A DNA stretch of 64,000 nucleotides from DATMAM01 sp035559995 (lineage in GTDB: Bacteria; Desulfobacterota; Binatia; UBA9968). A program made the translations under genes and the position numbers. This document shows, piece by piece, positions 1-8,786 of this stretch. The stretch is from contig DATMAM010000065.1 of assembly GCA_035559995.1 (NCBI GenBank), positions 38,744-102,743 on the forward strand. Reading direction: 5' to 3'. The notes under the pieces were generated by a model. The model searched no databases. It had not been told where the DNA came from and worked only from the letters and a program-made list of their open reading frames with translations. The first letter of the stretch is position 1; each line of letters begins with the position of its first letter.

Positions 1-1021
1 CACAAATCTCCCGCCCGCAGCCCGGATCGGGAAAGCGCACATCCACGACACCGGGTGTTCCCAGAGTCTTGAGCTTTCCCCACAAAACAGCCGAGCGCGT
101 AATCCTCTTGCCCCCGTCCTCCATGTAGTTGCAGAAGAGGCCCTGGTGAATGGGATTTTTTCTGTGCGAAACGCATTTGACCTTGAAGACGAGCCCCTCC
201 TTTTCGATACCGTAGAACCCGTGCGACTCCCCGTGGGGCCCTTCGGTGACGCGAACCTTCGGCAGCACTTCCCCTTCGAGGATAATCTCCGCGTGCGCCG
301 GCACCAGCATGTCGATCGTCTCGCACTTTGTCACTTCCACGGGCTGGCCTCGCAGCCCGCCAACGAACGCGTACTCGTGATGCCGCGCCAGGCCGGAGCT
401 GATCGGGCTCATCGCCGCAATGCAGAGCAGGGGCTCCATCCCGATCGCGACCGCCATCGGCATCGGCTCGTTTAGCGCTTCGTACTGGCGGTAGTGGGCA
501 AGCCCGTCCCGATGCATCGACATCCAGAGGGTGCTTTTGTCCTTGATCACGAGCCGGTACATCCCCATGTTCTGGTCGCCCGTGGTCCGGTCGCGCGTGA
601 TGCAGCCGTGGAAGGTGCCGAGATAGGGTCCGGCGTCCTTCTCGTGCCAGACCGGCGTCGGGAACTTGTAGAGATCGACCGCCCCGCCTGTGAAGATCTC
701 TTCCTTGCAAGGGGCGTCGTTGATCTCCGCCGGCGAAAGCGGATTTCTAAAGCCCGAGAGAAACTTTTCGAACATCGCGTGCATGTCGCCTTCGATCCCG
801 AAGGCGATCGCGACTTTGCGGTCCGTCGACAAGACATTGGTGACCAGAGGCGTGCGGTAGCCCTTGACGTTTTCAAAGAACAGCGCCGGGCCTTTTCGCA
901 GCAGCGACAGGTGAGCGATCGCTCCAAGCTCGTGCACCGGGTCGACCTCGGCGCCGATACGCTTTAATTCGCCTGCTTGCTCGAGAGCGCCCAAAAAATC
1001 TCGCAGCGAGTCGAACGGCAT
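1..1021 (-). CDS. UbiD-family decarboxylase (3' end cut by window edge)
   Basis: About 340 N-terminal residues are present; UbiD enzymes are usually 450-500 residues, so the C-terminus lies beyond base 1. The start is the ATG at 1021-1019 (MPFDSLRDFLGALEQ). Family marks are the N-terminal 'GPALFFENVKGY' region, the 'NMGMYRLVIKDKSTLWMSMH' stretch and a 'PAHAEIILEGE' segment, where the acidic residues around prenylated FMN lie. Family members reversibly decarboxylate aromatic or alpha,beta-unsaturated acids in the cytoplasm and need prenyl-FMN made by UbiX; no ubiX is visible here. It is the last visible gene of a minus-strand operon, 40 nt after the upstream binding-protein gene. The substrate cannot be read from sequence; the neighbours suggest an aromatic acid. 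Confidence 0.9.
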   Translation of the reverse strand, partial: MPFDSLRDFLGALEQAGELKRIGAEVDPVHELGAIAHLSLLRKGPALFFENVKGYRTPLVTNVLSTDRKVAIAFGIEGDMHAMFEKFLSGFRNPLSPAEINDAPCKEEIFTGGAVDLYKFPTPVWHEKDAGPYLGTFHGCITRDRTTGDQNMGMYRLVIKDKSTLWMSMHRDGLAHYRQYEALNEPMPMAVAIGMEPLLCIAAMSPISSGLARHHEYAFVGGLRGQPVEVTKCETIDMLVPAHAEIILEGEVLPKVRVTEGPHGESHGFYGIEKEGLVFKVKCVSHRKNPIHQGLFCNYMEDGGKRITRSAVLWGKLKTLGTPGVVDVRFPDPGCGREIC

Positions 1022-1061
1022 GCCGCACTCCTTTCCGTTGCGCGATCCGCGGGGGCGCCGA

Positions 1062-2057
1062 TCACCGGTAGAGTCGCTCCGCAAACCCCGAGCCCGCCAC
1101 CTCTCTCACGATCCGCCCGTCGATAAAAGAGGCGGGATCGGCTCCTTTCGCCTTCGGGTTTGTGAGCGCGATCTCCTCGAGGACCAGCTTCAAGTCTTCG
1201 GGATAAACCTCCGGAACCTTCGGGAACAATTTATACACGTGCAGGTCGTAGCCGGGCTTGAGGATGTCGAGATCGTCGATGCGGGTGTAGCGCCTCAAGA
1301 TCTCCATGCCCTCCGCCGGGCGATTTCGGAGAAAGTGAATCGCCTCAATGAGAGCTTTCACAAACCGAGCCATCGCGCCGTGATTTTCGAAAAGAAAGCT
1401 CCGCTTGGCGACCAAGGCGGCGAGCGCGTACCTGGCCCCCATCGCGGAGAGATCCGCCAGCTCGCGCATGCCGCGCTTTTTGGCGAGGAAAGTCTGCGGC
1501 ACGCCGATCGTGCCGGCTTCAATGTTGCCCGTCGCGAGCGCCACGACGATGTCGGGCATCGCGCCGATCTGGATAAACGAAACGTCCTTTCCCGGCTCGA
1601 GACCGTTGCGCTTGAGATAGTGCCGCGCGGCAAAATCGAGCGTGCCTCCGAAACGGGTTACCCCCATGCGCTTCCCCTTGAGTTGCGAGACTTCGGCGAT
1701 CGCGGGGACCGTGTACACGGAAAACACAAAAGTCTGGATCAGGTTGGCGAAGAGCGCCAAGTCGGTATACCCCTGCAGCTGCGCGGCGACGCCGCCCGTG
1801 CCGCCGCCGGAGAGGATATCGACGTGCCCGGCGAACAGAGCCGCGAGCCCCCGCGTCGAGGACCCGACCGCTACGATCTCGATCGGGAGATCGTGCTTTC
1901 TGAAGATTCCCGCCTCTTGAGCCGCCCATAGCGGCAGGAAGGCGGCGGCGGGCGCCGGGTAAGCCACGCGCAACGGCCGCTCGGCCGGATGAGATGCCGC
2001 GGCGCGGCAAAAAATGAAAACGAAGATCGCGGTTGCGGCGGCTGCCGCACGCCGCAA
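1062..2057 (-). CDS. ABC transporter substrate-binding protein, NMT1/THI5-like (NitT/TauT type)
   Basis: This encodes a periplasmic binding protein of the NMT1/SsuA fold. After a hydrophobic signal (RRAAAAATAIFVFIFCRAAA) the mature part opens with 'LRVAYPAPAAAFLPLWAAQEAGIFRKH', typical of the family's first strand and helix. The frame stays open up to 2417, and an ATG at 2324 overlaps the previous stop (ATGA). Translation from there would add about 89 Ala/Arg-rich residues before the signal. I prefer the TTG at 2057, which has AGAGGGTGG just upstream and gives 331 residues with a normal signal peptide. On that reading 2058-2320 is non-coding spacer. No ABC ATPase is nearby. The ligand is unknown; position between another binding protein and UbiD suggests an organic acid. 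Confidence 0.8.
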   Translation of the reverse strand: MRRAAAAATAIFVFIFCRAAASHPAERPLRVAYPAPAAAFLPLWAAQEAGIFRKHDLPIEIVAVGSSTRGLAALFAGHVDILSGGGTGGVAAQLQGYTDLALFANLIQTFVFSVYTVPAIAEVSQLKGKRMGVTRFGGTLDFAARHYLKRNGLEPGKDVSFIQIGAMPDIVVALATGNIEAGTIGVPQTFLAKKRGMRELADLSAMGARYALAALVAKRSFLFENHGAMARFVKALIEAIHFLRNRPAEGMEILRRYTRIDDLDILKPGYDLHVYKLFPKVPEVYPEDLKLVLEEIALTNPKAKGADPASFIDGRIVREVAGSGFAERLYR

Positions 2058-2320
2058 GTTCCACCCTCTGTTCCCGGCGGCACCGGCCGTGTCGCGATAG
2101 AAAGCCGCCGCGCCTGTGCGCGCTAGCGCCGAGCGAGGCAACGGGCGGTTGCGGCGGCATTCAAACGCACGATTTCCCGGTACCGCCGCGAAACGGCAAT
2201 TCCACCGCGCGCTCGCGCCCGCGGGGCGCGCCTGCCCCGGACCGGTCGCGGGCTCGATGGAGAGGGCCTTCAACGGAGCACGGAGCGCGGCGGCAATGTT
2301 CCAAGCACCGATCGTTCTTG

Positions 2321-3427
2321 TCATTTCAGCGCGCTCACCGCTTCGGCGACAAAACGCGGCTCGATAAATTTTTTGAGATCCACGGGGCGCCCCTTCACGT
2401 CCGCGAGGCTCTCCCACGCGTTTTGAATGCCCTCAAGATCCGGCGTGGGCTCCGACCTCAGAAATTTGCTCGTTTCCGCGTAGATGTTGTCGATGTCCGC
2501 TTCGGCGACTCTGTAATTTCTCCTCAGGTAGGCCTTGGCCAACTCCGGGCGTGTCTTCCAGTGCTTGATTCCGTCGAGGAATCCCACGGTGATGCGCCTC
2601 AGTACTTCCGGCCTCTCTTTGATCAACTGATCATGCGCCACCATGATTTGGCTGGCGAATTTCGTCTTCATCGTCGCGAGATCAAAAATGACATGCAGGC
2701 CGCTCTTTCGCGCGACTGGAACAAATGCCGGCGTGACGATCGCCCCATCGACGCCGCCGCTTGCCAATGCCGCGGCGCGTGCGGCCGAATTTCCGATCTG
2801 AAGAATCTGGACGTCTTTGTCCGGATCCAAACCCCACTGGCGCACGACAAAGCGGGTCTGAATGTCGGAGAACGCGCCGTAGCGGCTCACCGCAATCTTT
2901 TTCCCCTTCATGTCTTTGGGCCCTTTGATCTCCGGCCGCGCGACGAAGAGATGCTGGAACTGATCGATATTCACCATGATGATTTTCATCGGCGCGCCGG
3001 CGGCCATCGCCCGAAGCGCGTCGGTCGCCGTGGTCGTGGCTGCCTGGACCGAACCGGACGCGATCGTCTGCGACGTGATCACGCCGCTCGTCACGTAGAG
3101 CATCGTGAGATCGAGCCCCTGCTTTTTGAAAAACCCTTCCTCGTAGCTGAACTTGAGCGCGTCGCTCTGCCCGCCCGAGCCCGTATAAACGAAGTTCAGC
3201 GGAATGAGCTGCGCAGAAACGGCGGGCAAGAACGGAAGAAAGAAAAAGCTCGCGACGAGGCCGAACGAAAAAGGCGCTCCGGCCCGAGGCGAGCGCCTGG
3301 CGCCCCGTCCGGCGATCCTTGATCTCGCTCTCTGCCGTTTCCGGAGAGGGAACCGGAAACCAAAATCGTTCGAGAAAAATCTCAAGACCACAATCGATCT
3401 CTCACATCTCGCGCCTGCCCACGTCAC
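2321..3427 (-). CDS. ABC transporter substrate-binding protein, NMT1/THI5-like
   Basis: This is a 368-residue paralogue of the next gene downstream in the operon. It has a hydrophobic segment around residues 52-70 (FGLVASFFFLPFLPAVSA) and a mature NitT/TauT-type domain with 'FKKQGLDLTMLYVTSG', 'ATTTATDALRAMAAG' and 'MKGKKIAVSRYG'. The GTG at 3427 overlaps the TGA of the upstream cupin gene (GTGA), indicating translational coupling, but it leaves an unusually long Arg-rich n-region before the signal. In-frame GTG or TTG codons 12-14 residues later are alternatives. It probably delivers a small organic anion to a permease encoded elsewhere, because this operon contains no permease or ATPase. 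Confidence 0.82.
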   Translation of the reverse strand: MTWAGARCERSIVVLRFFSNDFGFRFPLRKRQRARSRIAGRGARRSPRAGAPFSFGLVASFFFLPFLPAVSAQLIPLNFVYTGSGGQSDALKFSYEEGFFKKQGLDLTMLYVTSGVITSQTIASGSVQAATTTATDALRAMAAGAPMKIIMVNIDQFQHLFVARPEIKGPKDMKGKKIAVSRYGAFSDIQTRFVVRQWGLDPDKDVQILQIGNSAARAAALASGGVDGAIVTPAFVPVARKSGLHVIFDLATMKTKFASQIMVAHDQLIKERPEVLRRITVGFLDGIKHWKTRPELAKAYLRRNYRVAEADIDNIYAETSKFLRSEPTPDLEGIQNAWESLADVKGRPVDLKKFIEPRFVAEAVSALK

Positions 3428-4479
3428 TTGTCACCCTCCTCTCGATGGATCCCGAGGCTCTCGAGCAAAGGCTCGTCCGTGTAAGAGAGCAAGATCGCGT
3501 CCTCGGTGCGCGACGCGTTCACATGCTCGTGCCAGTGCCATCCGGGAATCGCCAGGATGTCGCCCGCGGTCCAGTCAAAACGCTGCCCTTCGACGATCGT
3601 CTGGCCCGCGCCGCGAAACGCGTGATAAATCGCCGCCGAGCTGTGCCGGTGCTTTTTCGTGCGCGTCCCGGCGCGGAGCTTCTGCGCGTAACAACCGATC
3701 GTGGGCATGACGGGCCCGCCGGTGTGGGGATTGAAGTACTCGAGACGCAAATCGTCGTACGGGCTTGCGTCGGACGACGACATTTCGTTGAGCGCCCGGA
3801 TCGTGTTTCTCCAGGAGTATTTCGTGAGCGGCGAGTAAGCCTTGCGCCATCGGAGGCCGGCCTGTCTCAGGCCGGGAGCGGGGAAGCGTTTGAGCGAGAT
3901 TTCATCCGGCTTGTCGATCGGCTGCGACCGCTTTCCGGGATAGAGCTCGAAAAAGAAAGTGTCCATCGCGTCGATCAGCGGTACGTCGAGCCCGTCGAGC
4001 CAGATCATCGGACCGGTGCCTTCATTTTTATGGTCGTGGTAGCTCCACGCGGGCGTCAGAATCAAATCGCCCGGCTCCATCCAACAGCGCTCCCCGTCCG
4101 TGCACGTGTAGGCCCCCTCTCCCTCGATGATGATCCTGAGCGCCGCCGGCGTGTGGTGATGCGCGACCGCGGTCTCCCCCGGCATGATGAGCTGGATCGC
4201 GGCGACCAAATTCGGCGTGGTCGCGAACCGGCCGCTCTCTTCCAGGCCCGGATTGATCAGTCCGAGCACGCGCCGCTCGACGTCTTGCGCGCTCACGATC
4301 TCGGCAGCGCGCAGCATTCGCTCGCGCAGCTCGGGCCATTTCCAAAGATAGGGCACGGCCAGCTTGTGCGGCGCGCGACCGCCCTGCAGCCAGAGCGGCC
4401 GCAGATGGAGGCGCTTCACCTCGGCGTAAAACGACGCGGCGTCAATCGCGCCTTCGTTCGATGGAGCCGTCTTGCTCAT
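3424..4479 (-). CDS. bicupin dioxygenase, gentisate 1,2-dioxygenase-like
   Basis: This 351-residue protein has two cupin domains. The N-terminal cupin carries a His-rich metal motif 'AVAHHHTPAALRIIIEGEG' and a later 'SYHDHKN'. The C-terminal cupin has 'TKKHRHSSAAIYHAFRG' and 'WHWHEHVN'. Length and layout match gentisate 1,2-dioxygenase and related ring-cleaving Fe(II) enzymes, which open an aromatic ring without an external electron donor. It lies 39 nt downstream of the monooxygenase gene and overlaps the following binding-protein gene by 4 nt. A hydroxylase followed by a ring-cleavage enzyme is a sensible order for aromatic-acid breakdown. Gentisate itself as substrate is inference; salicylate and 1-hydroxy-2-naphthoate dioxygenases share the fold. 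Confidence 0.85.
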   Translation of the reverse strand: MSKTAPSNEGAIDAASFYAEVKRLHLRPLWLQGGRAPHKLAVPYLWKWPELRERMLRAAEIVSAQDVERRVLGLINPGLEESGRFATTPNLVAAIQLIMPGETAVAHHHTPAALRIIIEGEGAYTCTDGERCWMEPGDLILTPAWSYHDHKNEGTGPMIWLDGLDVPLIDAMDTFFFELYPGKRSQPIDKPDEISLKRFPAPGLRQAGLRWRKAYSPLTKYSWRNTIRALNEMSSSDASPYDDLRLEYFNPHTGGPVMPTIGCYAQKLRAGTRTKKHRHSSAAIYHAFRGAGQTIVEGQRFDWTAGDILAIPGWHWHEHVNASRTEDAILLSYTDEPLLESLGIHREEGDK

Positions 4480-4518
4480 GGCTCGCCTCCTCCGATCAAG
4501 TTCTCGGCGCGAGATTCC

Positions 4519-5676
4519 CTACGCCGGCGCGGCGGAACTCTCCGTTGCGAACTCCAGCGATTCTTTGCTCAGAACCGGTAGTACCTCCTTCGACATCAGC
4601 TCGATGCTTTTCATCGCCTGCGGGAATCTCATTCTGCCGAAAACCGGCCGCATCATAATTTTGTTGGTTGCCAAAGTCCGGCACTGGTAGAGGATCTGCT
4701 CGGTCACATAGTCGGGGTCGCCGACGATGGCGATTCCCTCTTCGAGCAGCCTTTCATAAGGCCAGTTCTTGATTTCCATCACGCCGACGTGCTCGGTCTT
4801 TTTGTAAGCCGTGGAACGCTCCGAAAAATACTTGTCCGCGAGGTTGCGGCCGTACTTCGCCGGCGCGCCGCCGAACTCTTCAGCCGGGCCAACGAGCAGG
4901 TCTTTTTCCGCTTCCTCCCGGGCCTTGGCGTTGGTCTCCGCGACGTAGATGTCGCGCGAGACCACGCAATGATCGGGCCCCGGCTGCCAACCGCAGTTCT
5001 CGCTCGCGTATCTCCGGTAATAATCAAAGCTCTCTTTGACCTGCAGCGTCGGCGACCAGGAGGCCGCAAGCCGCACGCGATTTCTCGCGGCCCACTCGAT
5101 GCTTTCGGCGCTGATCGACGGGATCCACGTTTCGGGAATCGGCCGCTGCAACGGCCGCGGCAAAAAAGCCACGTAGTCGAGATCCCAATACTTGCCGTGA
5201 TACTCGAAGGGCTCGTCCGCGGTCCAGCCTTTGACAATGATGTCCCAGCCCTCCTCGAAGCGCTCGCGCGATTCCGCGGAGGGAATCTGAAACGCCCAGA
5301 AATCTCCGCCGCGCGTCATGCCCACGACGAGCCTGCCGTTGGTCAGGTTATCCAGGAGCGCGAGCTCCTCGCCGAGGCGCACCGGATGGTGCAACGGCAA
5401 GCAGTTTCCCATCAGCCCGATTTTCATTCTTTCGGTCAGACCCGCCGTGAGCGCGACAAAAAGATTCGGCGAAGGCGAGAGGCCGTTGGCCGCGCGGCTG
5501 TGGTGCTCCGGGAAAAAGACGCCGTCGAAGCCGTAGTCTTCGACCCTGCGCAAGAACGCCACAACCTCGTCGTAGATCTCTTTTCCGAGCAGCCGGTCAT
5601 AATCCCTGCCCGCGAGGAGATAAGAGCCGGGAATGCGCTTGGGATAGCCCACGCGCAGAAAAAGCCAAACCTTCAT
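4519..5676 (-). CDS. LLM-class flavin-dependent monooxygenase
   Basis: This 385-residue luciferase-like oxidoreductase is expected to be a TIM barrel using reduced flavin. Visible marks are the N-terminal strand 'MKVWLFLRVGYP', 'GFDGVFFPEHHS' around residues 50-60, 'GLMGNCLPLHHPVRLGEELALLDNLTNGR' (given here only as a landmark at residues 85-115) and 'GMTRGGDFWAF'. Such enzymes oxygenate sulfonates, alkanes, heterocycles or aromatics with FMNH2 from a separate reductase. No reductase gene is visible nearby. It follows a phthalate-decarboxylase-like gene by 19 nt with a GGAGGAACT ribosome site before the ATG. The substrate is unknown. Confidence 0.88.
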   Translation of the reverse strand: MKVWLFLRVGYPKRIPGSYLLAGRDYDRLLGKEIYDEVVAFLRRVEDYGFDGVFFPEHHSRAANGLSPSPNLFVALTAGLTERMKIGLMGNCLPLHHPVRLGEELALLDNLTNGRLVVGMTRGGDFWAFQIPSAESRERFEEGWDIIVKGWTADEPFEYHGKYWDLDYVAFLPRPLQRPIPETWIPSISAESIEWAARNRVRLAASWSPTLQVKESFDYYRRYASENCGWQPGPDHCVVSRDIYVAETNAKAREEAEKDLLVGPAEEFGGAPAKYGRNLADKYFSERSTAYKKTEHVGVMEIKNWPYERLLEEGIAIVGDPDYVTEQILYQCRTLATNKIMMRPVFGRMRFPQAMKSIELMSKEVLPVLSKESLEFATESSAAPA

Positions 5677-5695
5677 AGTTCCTCCTTCGCTGAAA

Positions 5696-6703
5696 TCACG
5701 TCAGAAGCGGAAAGATCTCGCTGATCGTCGGACGGCGCCCGAGCACCCCATCGGCCTCCAGATAATCCACGCATTTCTCCACCGTCCTCGCGTGCAGAGC
5801 GTTAAGACCGCATTCATTGGGATCGATTCCGAGAATCTCGATCTCGCGCTCGTAGAGCCGCCGCTCCTCGGGCGTCATATAGCCGGGAGCGAGCTTGGCG
5901 GCGCGGTTGAAAGCCTCAACGAGCGCCGCCGGCAGTCCGGGATTTTCGCGCGCTACGCGGTGCCGAACCGCTAGGCAATGGTACGCCGGATAGATGCGCT
6001 CCCTGTTAAACCACGCGACATGGGAGTCGAGATCGCCAACCGGGAACCAGAGGTCGGAACTCCGCGCCACCATTTGTTCCAGGTCGCCGTAGGGATCGGG
6101 CGTTCGGCTTGCGCCGCCTTCCGCGATCCAGTTGAACCAGTGGCCGCCCGCGCCGCCCGGATAGATCACGGCGTCCAGCTCGCCGGCGCTCAAGCGCGCA
6201 ATCAGATCCGCAGCTTTAAAACCGCCTCGCTCCCGGAGATACCGCCACTCGCCGCCGATCGCGCCGTCGCTGCCCAAAGGCTCGGCCGCAACCCACGACA
6301 CGTCGCTTCTCTCGATCCCGTGGTGATCTGCAAGGAGGCCGCGCAAGTACACGCTCGTCGCGCCAAGGACCCTCCCTTGGCCGATCGCTCGTCCTTTGAG
6401 AGCGCCGGGCGTATCGCCGCGGCGCATCACAAACTTTCGCTGCACCATCCCGCGCGTAACAAAGACGGGGAGGGCGGCAAGTTCTTTTTCCGTGCCGCGG
6501 GCAACGCGCACGATATAGTCCGTGAGGACCTGCTCGGCGCCCGCGTACCGCTCTTCCACTTCGCCGCGCAGTCGCCGCGATGTGCGCTGGTCGAAAGCCG
6601 AGGCCTCGAACCGGACATCGTAGCCGTCCACCGTGACGGCGCCGGAAAACAGCGCGCGGGTCCAAACGCAGTCGGGAACCTGGAGGGTCAAGCTCGCCAT
6701 CAC
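5696..6703 (-). CDS. 4,5-dihydroxyphthalate decarboxylase-like protein (first copy)
   Basis: This 335-residue protein resembles Pht5/4,5-dihydroxyphthalate decarboxylase, a group sharing the periplasmic-binding-protein fold. Landmarks are 'CVWTRALFSGAVTVDGYDV' near the N-terminus, 'SVYLRGLLADHHGI' near residue 120 and 'LDAVIYPGG' near residue 185. No signal peptide is present, so a cytoplasmic enzyme or sensor is more likely than a transport protein. The start is either GTG 6703, which overlaps the upstream stop as GTGA, or the adjacent ATG 6700. It is one of two paralogues flanking a VOC gene. Actual decarboxylase activity is not assured, because many homologues in this superfamily are uncharacterised. 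Confidence 0.8.
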   Translation of the reverse strand: MMASLTLQVPDCVWTRALFSGAVTVDGYDVRFEASAFDQRTSRRLRGEVEERYAGAEQVLTDYIVRVARGTEKELAALPVFVTRGMVQRKFVMRRGDTPGALKGRAIGQGRVLGATSVYLRGLLADHHGIERSDVSWVAAEPLGSDGAIGGEWRYLRERGGFKAADLIARLSAGELDAVIYPGGAGGHWFNWIAEGGASRTPDPYGDLEQMVARSSDLWFPVGDLDSHVAWFNRERIYPAYHCLAVRHRVARENPGLPAALVEAFNRAAKLAPGYMTPEERRLYEREIEILGIDPNECGLNALHARTVEKCVDYLEADGVLGRRPTISEIFPLLT

Positions 6704-7092
6704 ACGTTCCCTTCCTTCGCCTGGTAGATCTGCAACACGTTTCCCTCTAAATCGGCGACAAAAGCGACCCAGCCGTGGGGAACCTCGGTGACCTCGTGCA
6801 CGACGGCCACGCCGCGGCTCCGGTAGAGTTCGACGAGCTCGTGAATCCCCGCCACCTGAAAGCTCGGGACGAAGCCGACGCGCCCGCGCGGCTCCTGCGA
6901 CGCGCGGCCGTCCTTGTGCAAAACGAGCGGCGGGCCCGAGGTGGCGAATTCAAAATTGGTTCCCTCGACGCCGCCGAGCGGCCGAAAACCGAGCACGTCG
7001 CGGTAGTAGACGATCGCGTCGTCGAGATTCTCCACGTACACCAAAAGCCGCCGGGCGTTGAACAGAAGCGGTGCCGCGGGGTCCGATCTCAT
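6700..7092 (-). CDS. VOC-family protein (glyoxalase/extradiol-dioxygenase fold)
   Basis: This 130-residue single vicinal-oxygen-chelate domain has two beta-alpha-beta-beta-beta modules. Module 1 is 'RRLLVYVENLDDAIVYYRDVL' with 'GFRPLGG' following. The end has 'HGWVAFVADLEGNVLQIYQ', where a family metal-binding Glu would lie, although the sequence reads D-L-E-G-N there. Members act as glyoxalases, isomerases, ring-cleaving dioxygenases or resistance proteins. It overlaps both neighbours by 4 nt, so it is certainly part of the operon. A role in processing the ring-cleavage or decarboxylation intermediate is inferred from context only. Confidence 0.85.
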   Translation of the reverse strand: MRSDPAAPLLFNARRLLVYVENLDDAIVYYRDVLGFRPLGGVEGTNFEFATSGPPLVLHKDGRASQEPRGRVGFVPSFQVAGIHELVELYRSRGVAVVHEVTEVPHGWVAFVADLEGNVLQIYQAKEGNV

Positions 7093-8075
7093 AATGCAGC
7101 CGAGTAAGGAAAAATCTCTTTCAGCGTGAAGCGGCGCCGAAGAAGACCGTCGGCCTGAAGATACTCCATCAGTTTCTCGACCGTGCTCTTTTGAACTTCC
7201 CCCAACTCGTGCCGATAGGGATCAAAGGCCAGTAGAGAGCGCTCCTTGTCGAGCAGGCCGCGCTCCACAAAACCGAGCCGCGACTCGCTGACCCTCCAGG
7301 CCCGCGCGAAGGCGTCCACCAGCGATTCGGCCAGCCCGTGGTTTTGCTCAACGACGTCCGCTCTCAACTGAAGCGCGTGCACGACCGGATAGATCCCTGT
7401 CCGGCGAAACCACGCCGCGATCTCGCCCGTATCCCCAAGCGGCTCGTACAAATCCGGGAAACGCTTCAAAGTGGCGCCGATCATCTTGTCCCCGCCGAAG
7501 AGCGAGTAAAAGCCGTGCCCTCCGGGATGGATCAAGCCGTCGCACTCGCCGCGGCTGAGCATCTCGGCCGCGCTCACCACCGCCTCAAAGCCTTCCGGCT
7601 TTCCCAGCCTGCCCTTGAGCCAGGTCGCGTCGGCGTCCTCCTCGCTCCCGTGAATCGCGTACCAATGCACGCTCTCGCGTCGAATACCAAACCCCTCGGC
7701 CAGAAGACCGCGCACATAAACGCCTCCCGGCGTTAGCACGCGCGGCAAGAGAACCTTTTTGCCGCTGAGGGCCGCCACGGGCGGCCCAGCGCGGCGCATG
7801 AGCAGGGTTCGGTGGCGGAACCCGCCCAGCATAAAAATCGGCAAGGCGACTTTGTTTACGCCGGCGCCGCTCTGCTTTTCGATCAGATAGTCGGTCAACG
7901 TGCCGTCGGAGCCGTCCCACTTCCCGTCGCGGACTCCGTGCAGGCGCTCCGGCAGGTCGGCTTCGCTGTGGAACTCGACCGGAAAGCCTTCGACGCGGAC
8001 GGTTCCGTCGAGGAGCGCGCGCGTCCATAGATTGTCGCCGATCGCGATCCGAATCGCCTTCGTTTCCCGGCTCAT
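7089..8075 (-). CDS. 4,5-dihydroxyphthalate decarboxylase-like protein (second copy)
   Basis: This 328-residue paralogue of the gene at 5696-6703 has matching landmarks: 'NLWTRALLDGTVRVEGFPV', 'GVYVRGLLAEGFGI', 'ECDGLIHPGG' and a C-terminus ending 'LKEIFPYSAAL', parallel to 'ISEIFPLLT' in the first copy. There is no signal peptide. It overlaps the regulator gene upstream and the VOC gene downstream by 4 nt each. The pair could be two subunits or two enzymes with different substrates. The closest biochemical precedent is decarboxylation of 4,5-dihydroxyphthalate to protocatechuate, but the substrate here cannot be fixed from sequence. Confidence 0.8.
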   Translation of the reverse strand: MSRETKAIRIAIGDNLWTRALLDGTVRVEGFPVEFHSEADLPERLHGVRDGKWDGSDGTLTDYLIEKQSGAGVNKVALPIFMLGGFRHRTLLMRRAGPPVAALSGKKVLLPRVLTPGGVYVRGLLAEGFGIRRESVHWYAIHGSEEDADATWLKGRLGKPEGFEAVVSAAEMLSRGECDGLIHPGGHGFYSLFGGDKMIGATLKRFPDLYEPLGDTGEIAAWFRRTGIYPVVHALQLRADVVEQNHGLAESLVDAFARAWRVSESRLGFVERGLLDKERSLLAFDPYRHELGEVQKSTVEKLMEYLQADGLLRRRFTLKEIFPYSAAL

Positions 8076-8782
8076 GGCAACGGGCTCGAGCGTTGTTGCC
8101 CTTTGAGCCGCGCGTAGGGTTCGATGAAATACTGCCGCAGCATGTCCCGTCCGAGCTCCATGATCTTGAGCCTGAGGCGCTCCGCCTCGCGCTCATCCTT
8201 CTTGCGAAACGCCCGGTAGATCCCCTCATAGCAGCGGCTCACCTCCCCCATGTACCCGGGCACCGAAACGTGAAAGACCCGGTAGCGCGCGCTCGGATAC
8301 GACATGACCTCGAGCAGATGCGCCAACCTTGGCGAGAAGCTCCTCTCGATGATGAATCGCTCCAGCTCCGCGCGGGCGTCGAGAAAGCCGTGGCGGTCGT
8401 TTTCACCCGCCGCCGCCTTGAGCTTCTCGACCAGCTCTCCCATGCGGCTGAGATCCTCGCTCCTCATCCTCTGGCACGCGAGCCGCACGGCCAGGCCGAG
8501 CAAGTGGCCGTGAATCAAGTACAGCTCGTCGGCTTCCTCGGGGGTGATGTCCGCCACCACCATGCCGCGCTTGCCGCCCTGCTTGACCAAACCGTCGCGC
8601 TCGAGAATGCGCAGGGCTTCCCTCACCGGAGAGCGGCTGATTCCCAGCTCCTGGCAAACGGCCAGCTCGCTGATCCGCTGATTGGGCCTCAGCCGGTCCG
8701 AGAGAATTTCGCGCGTAAGATAGGCGACGGCCTTTTCCACGAGGTTCTCTTTCTGCCGCCGCGCCGGTCGGGTTTTTGCCAT
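8072..8782 (-). CDS. GntR-family transcriptional regulator with FCD domain
   Basis: This 236-residue repressor-type regulator has a winged helix-turn-helix at about residues 12-78, with 'LRPNQRISELAVCQELGISR' and 'SPVREALRILERDGLV', the hallmark GntR recognition region. An all-helical FCD ligand-binding domain covers about residues 88-220. Family members bind small organic acids and control the adjacent catabolic operon. It is the promoter-proximal gene of the minus-strand operon and overlaps the next gene by 4 nt. A palindromic operator candidate lies 29 nt upstream of its ATG, so autoregulation together with control of the divergent operon is likely. No clear ribosome site precedes the ATG. 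Confidence 0.93.
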   Translation of the reverse strand: MAKTRPARRQKENLVEKAVAYLTREILSDRLRPNQRISELAVCQELGISRSPVREALRILERDGLVKQGGKRGMVVADITPEEADELYLIHGHLLGLAVRLACQRMRSEDLSRMGELVEKLKAAAGENDRHGFLDARAELERFIIERSFSPRLAHLLEVMSYPSARYRVFHVSVPGYMGEVSRCYEGIYRAFRKKDEREAERLRLKIMELGRDMLRQYFIEPYARLKGQQRSSPLP

Positions 8783-8786
8783 CGTC

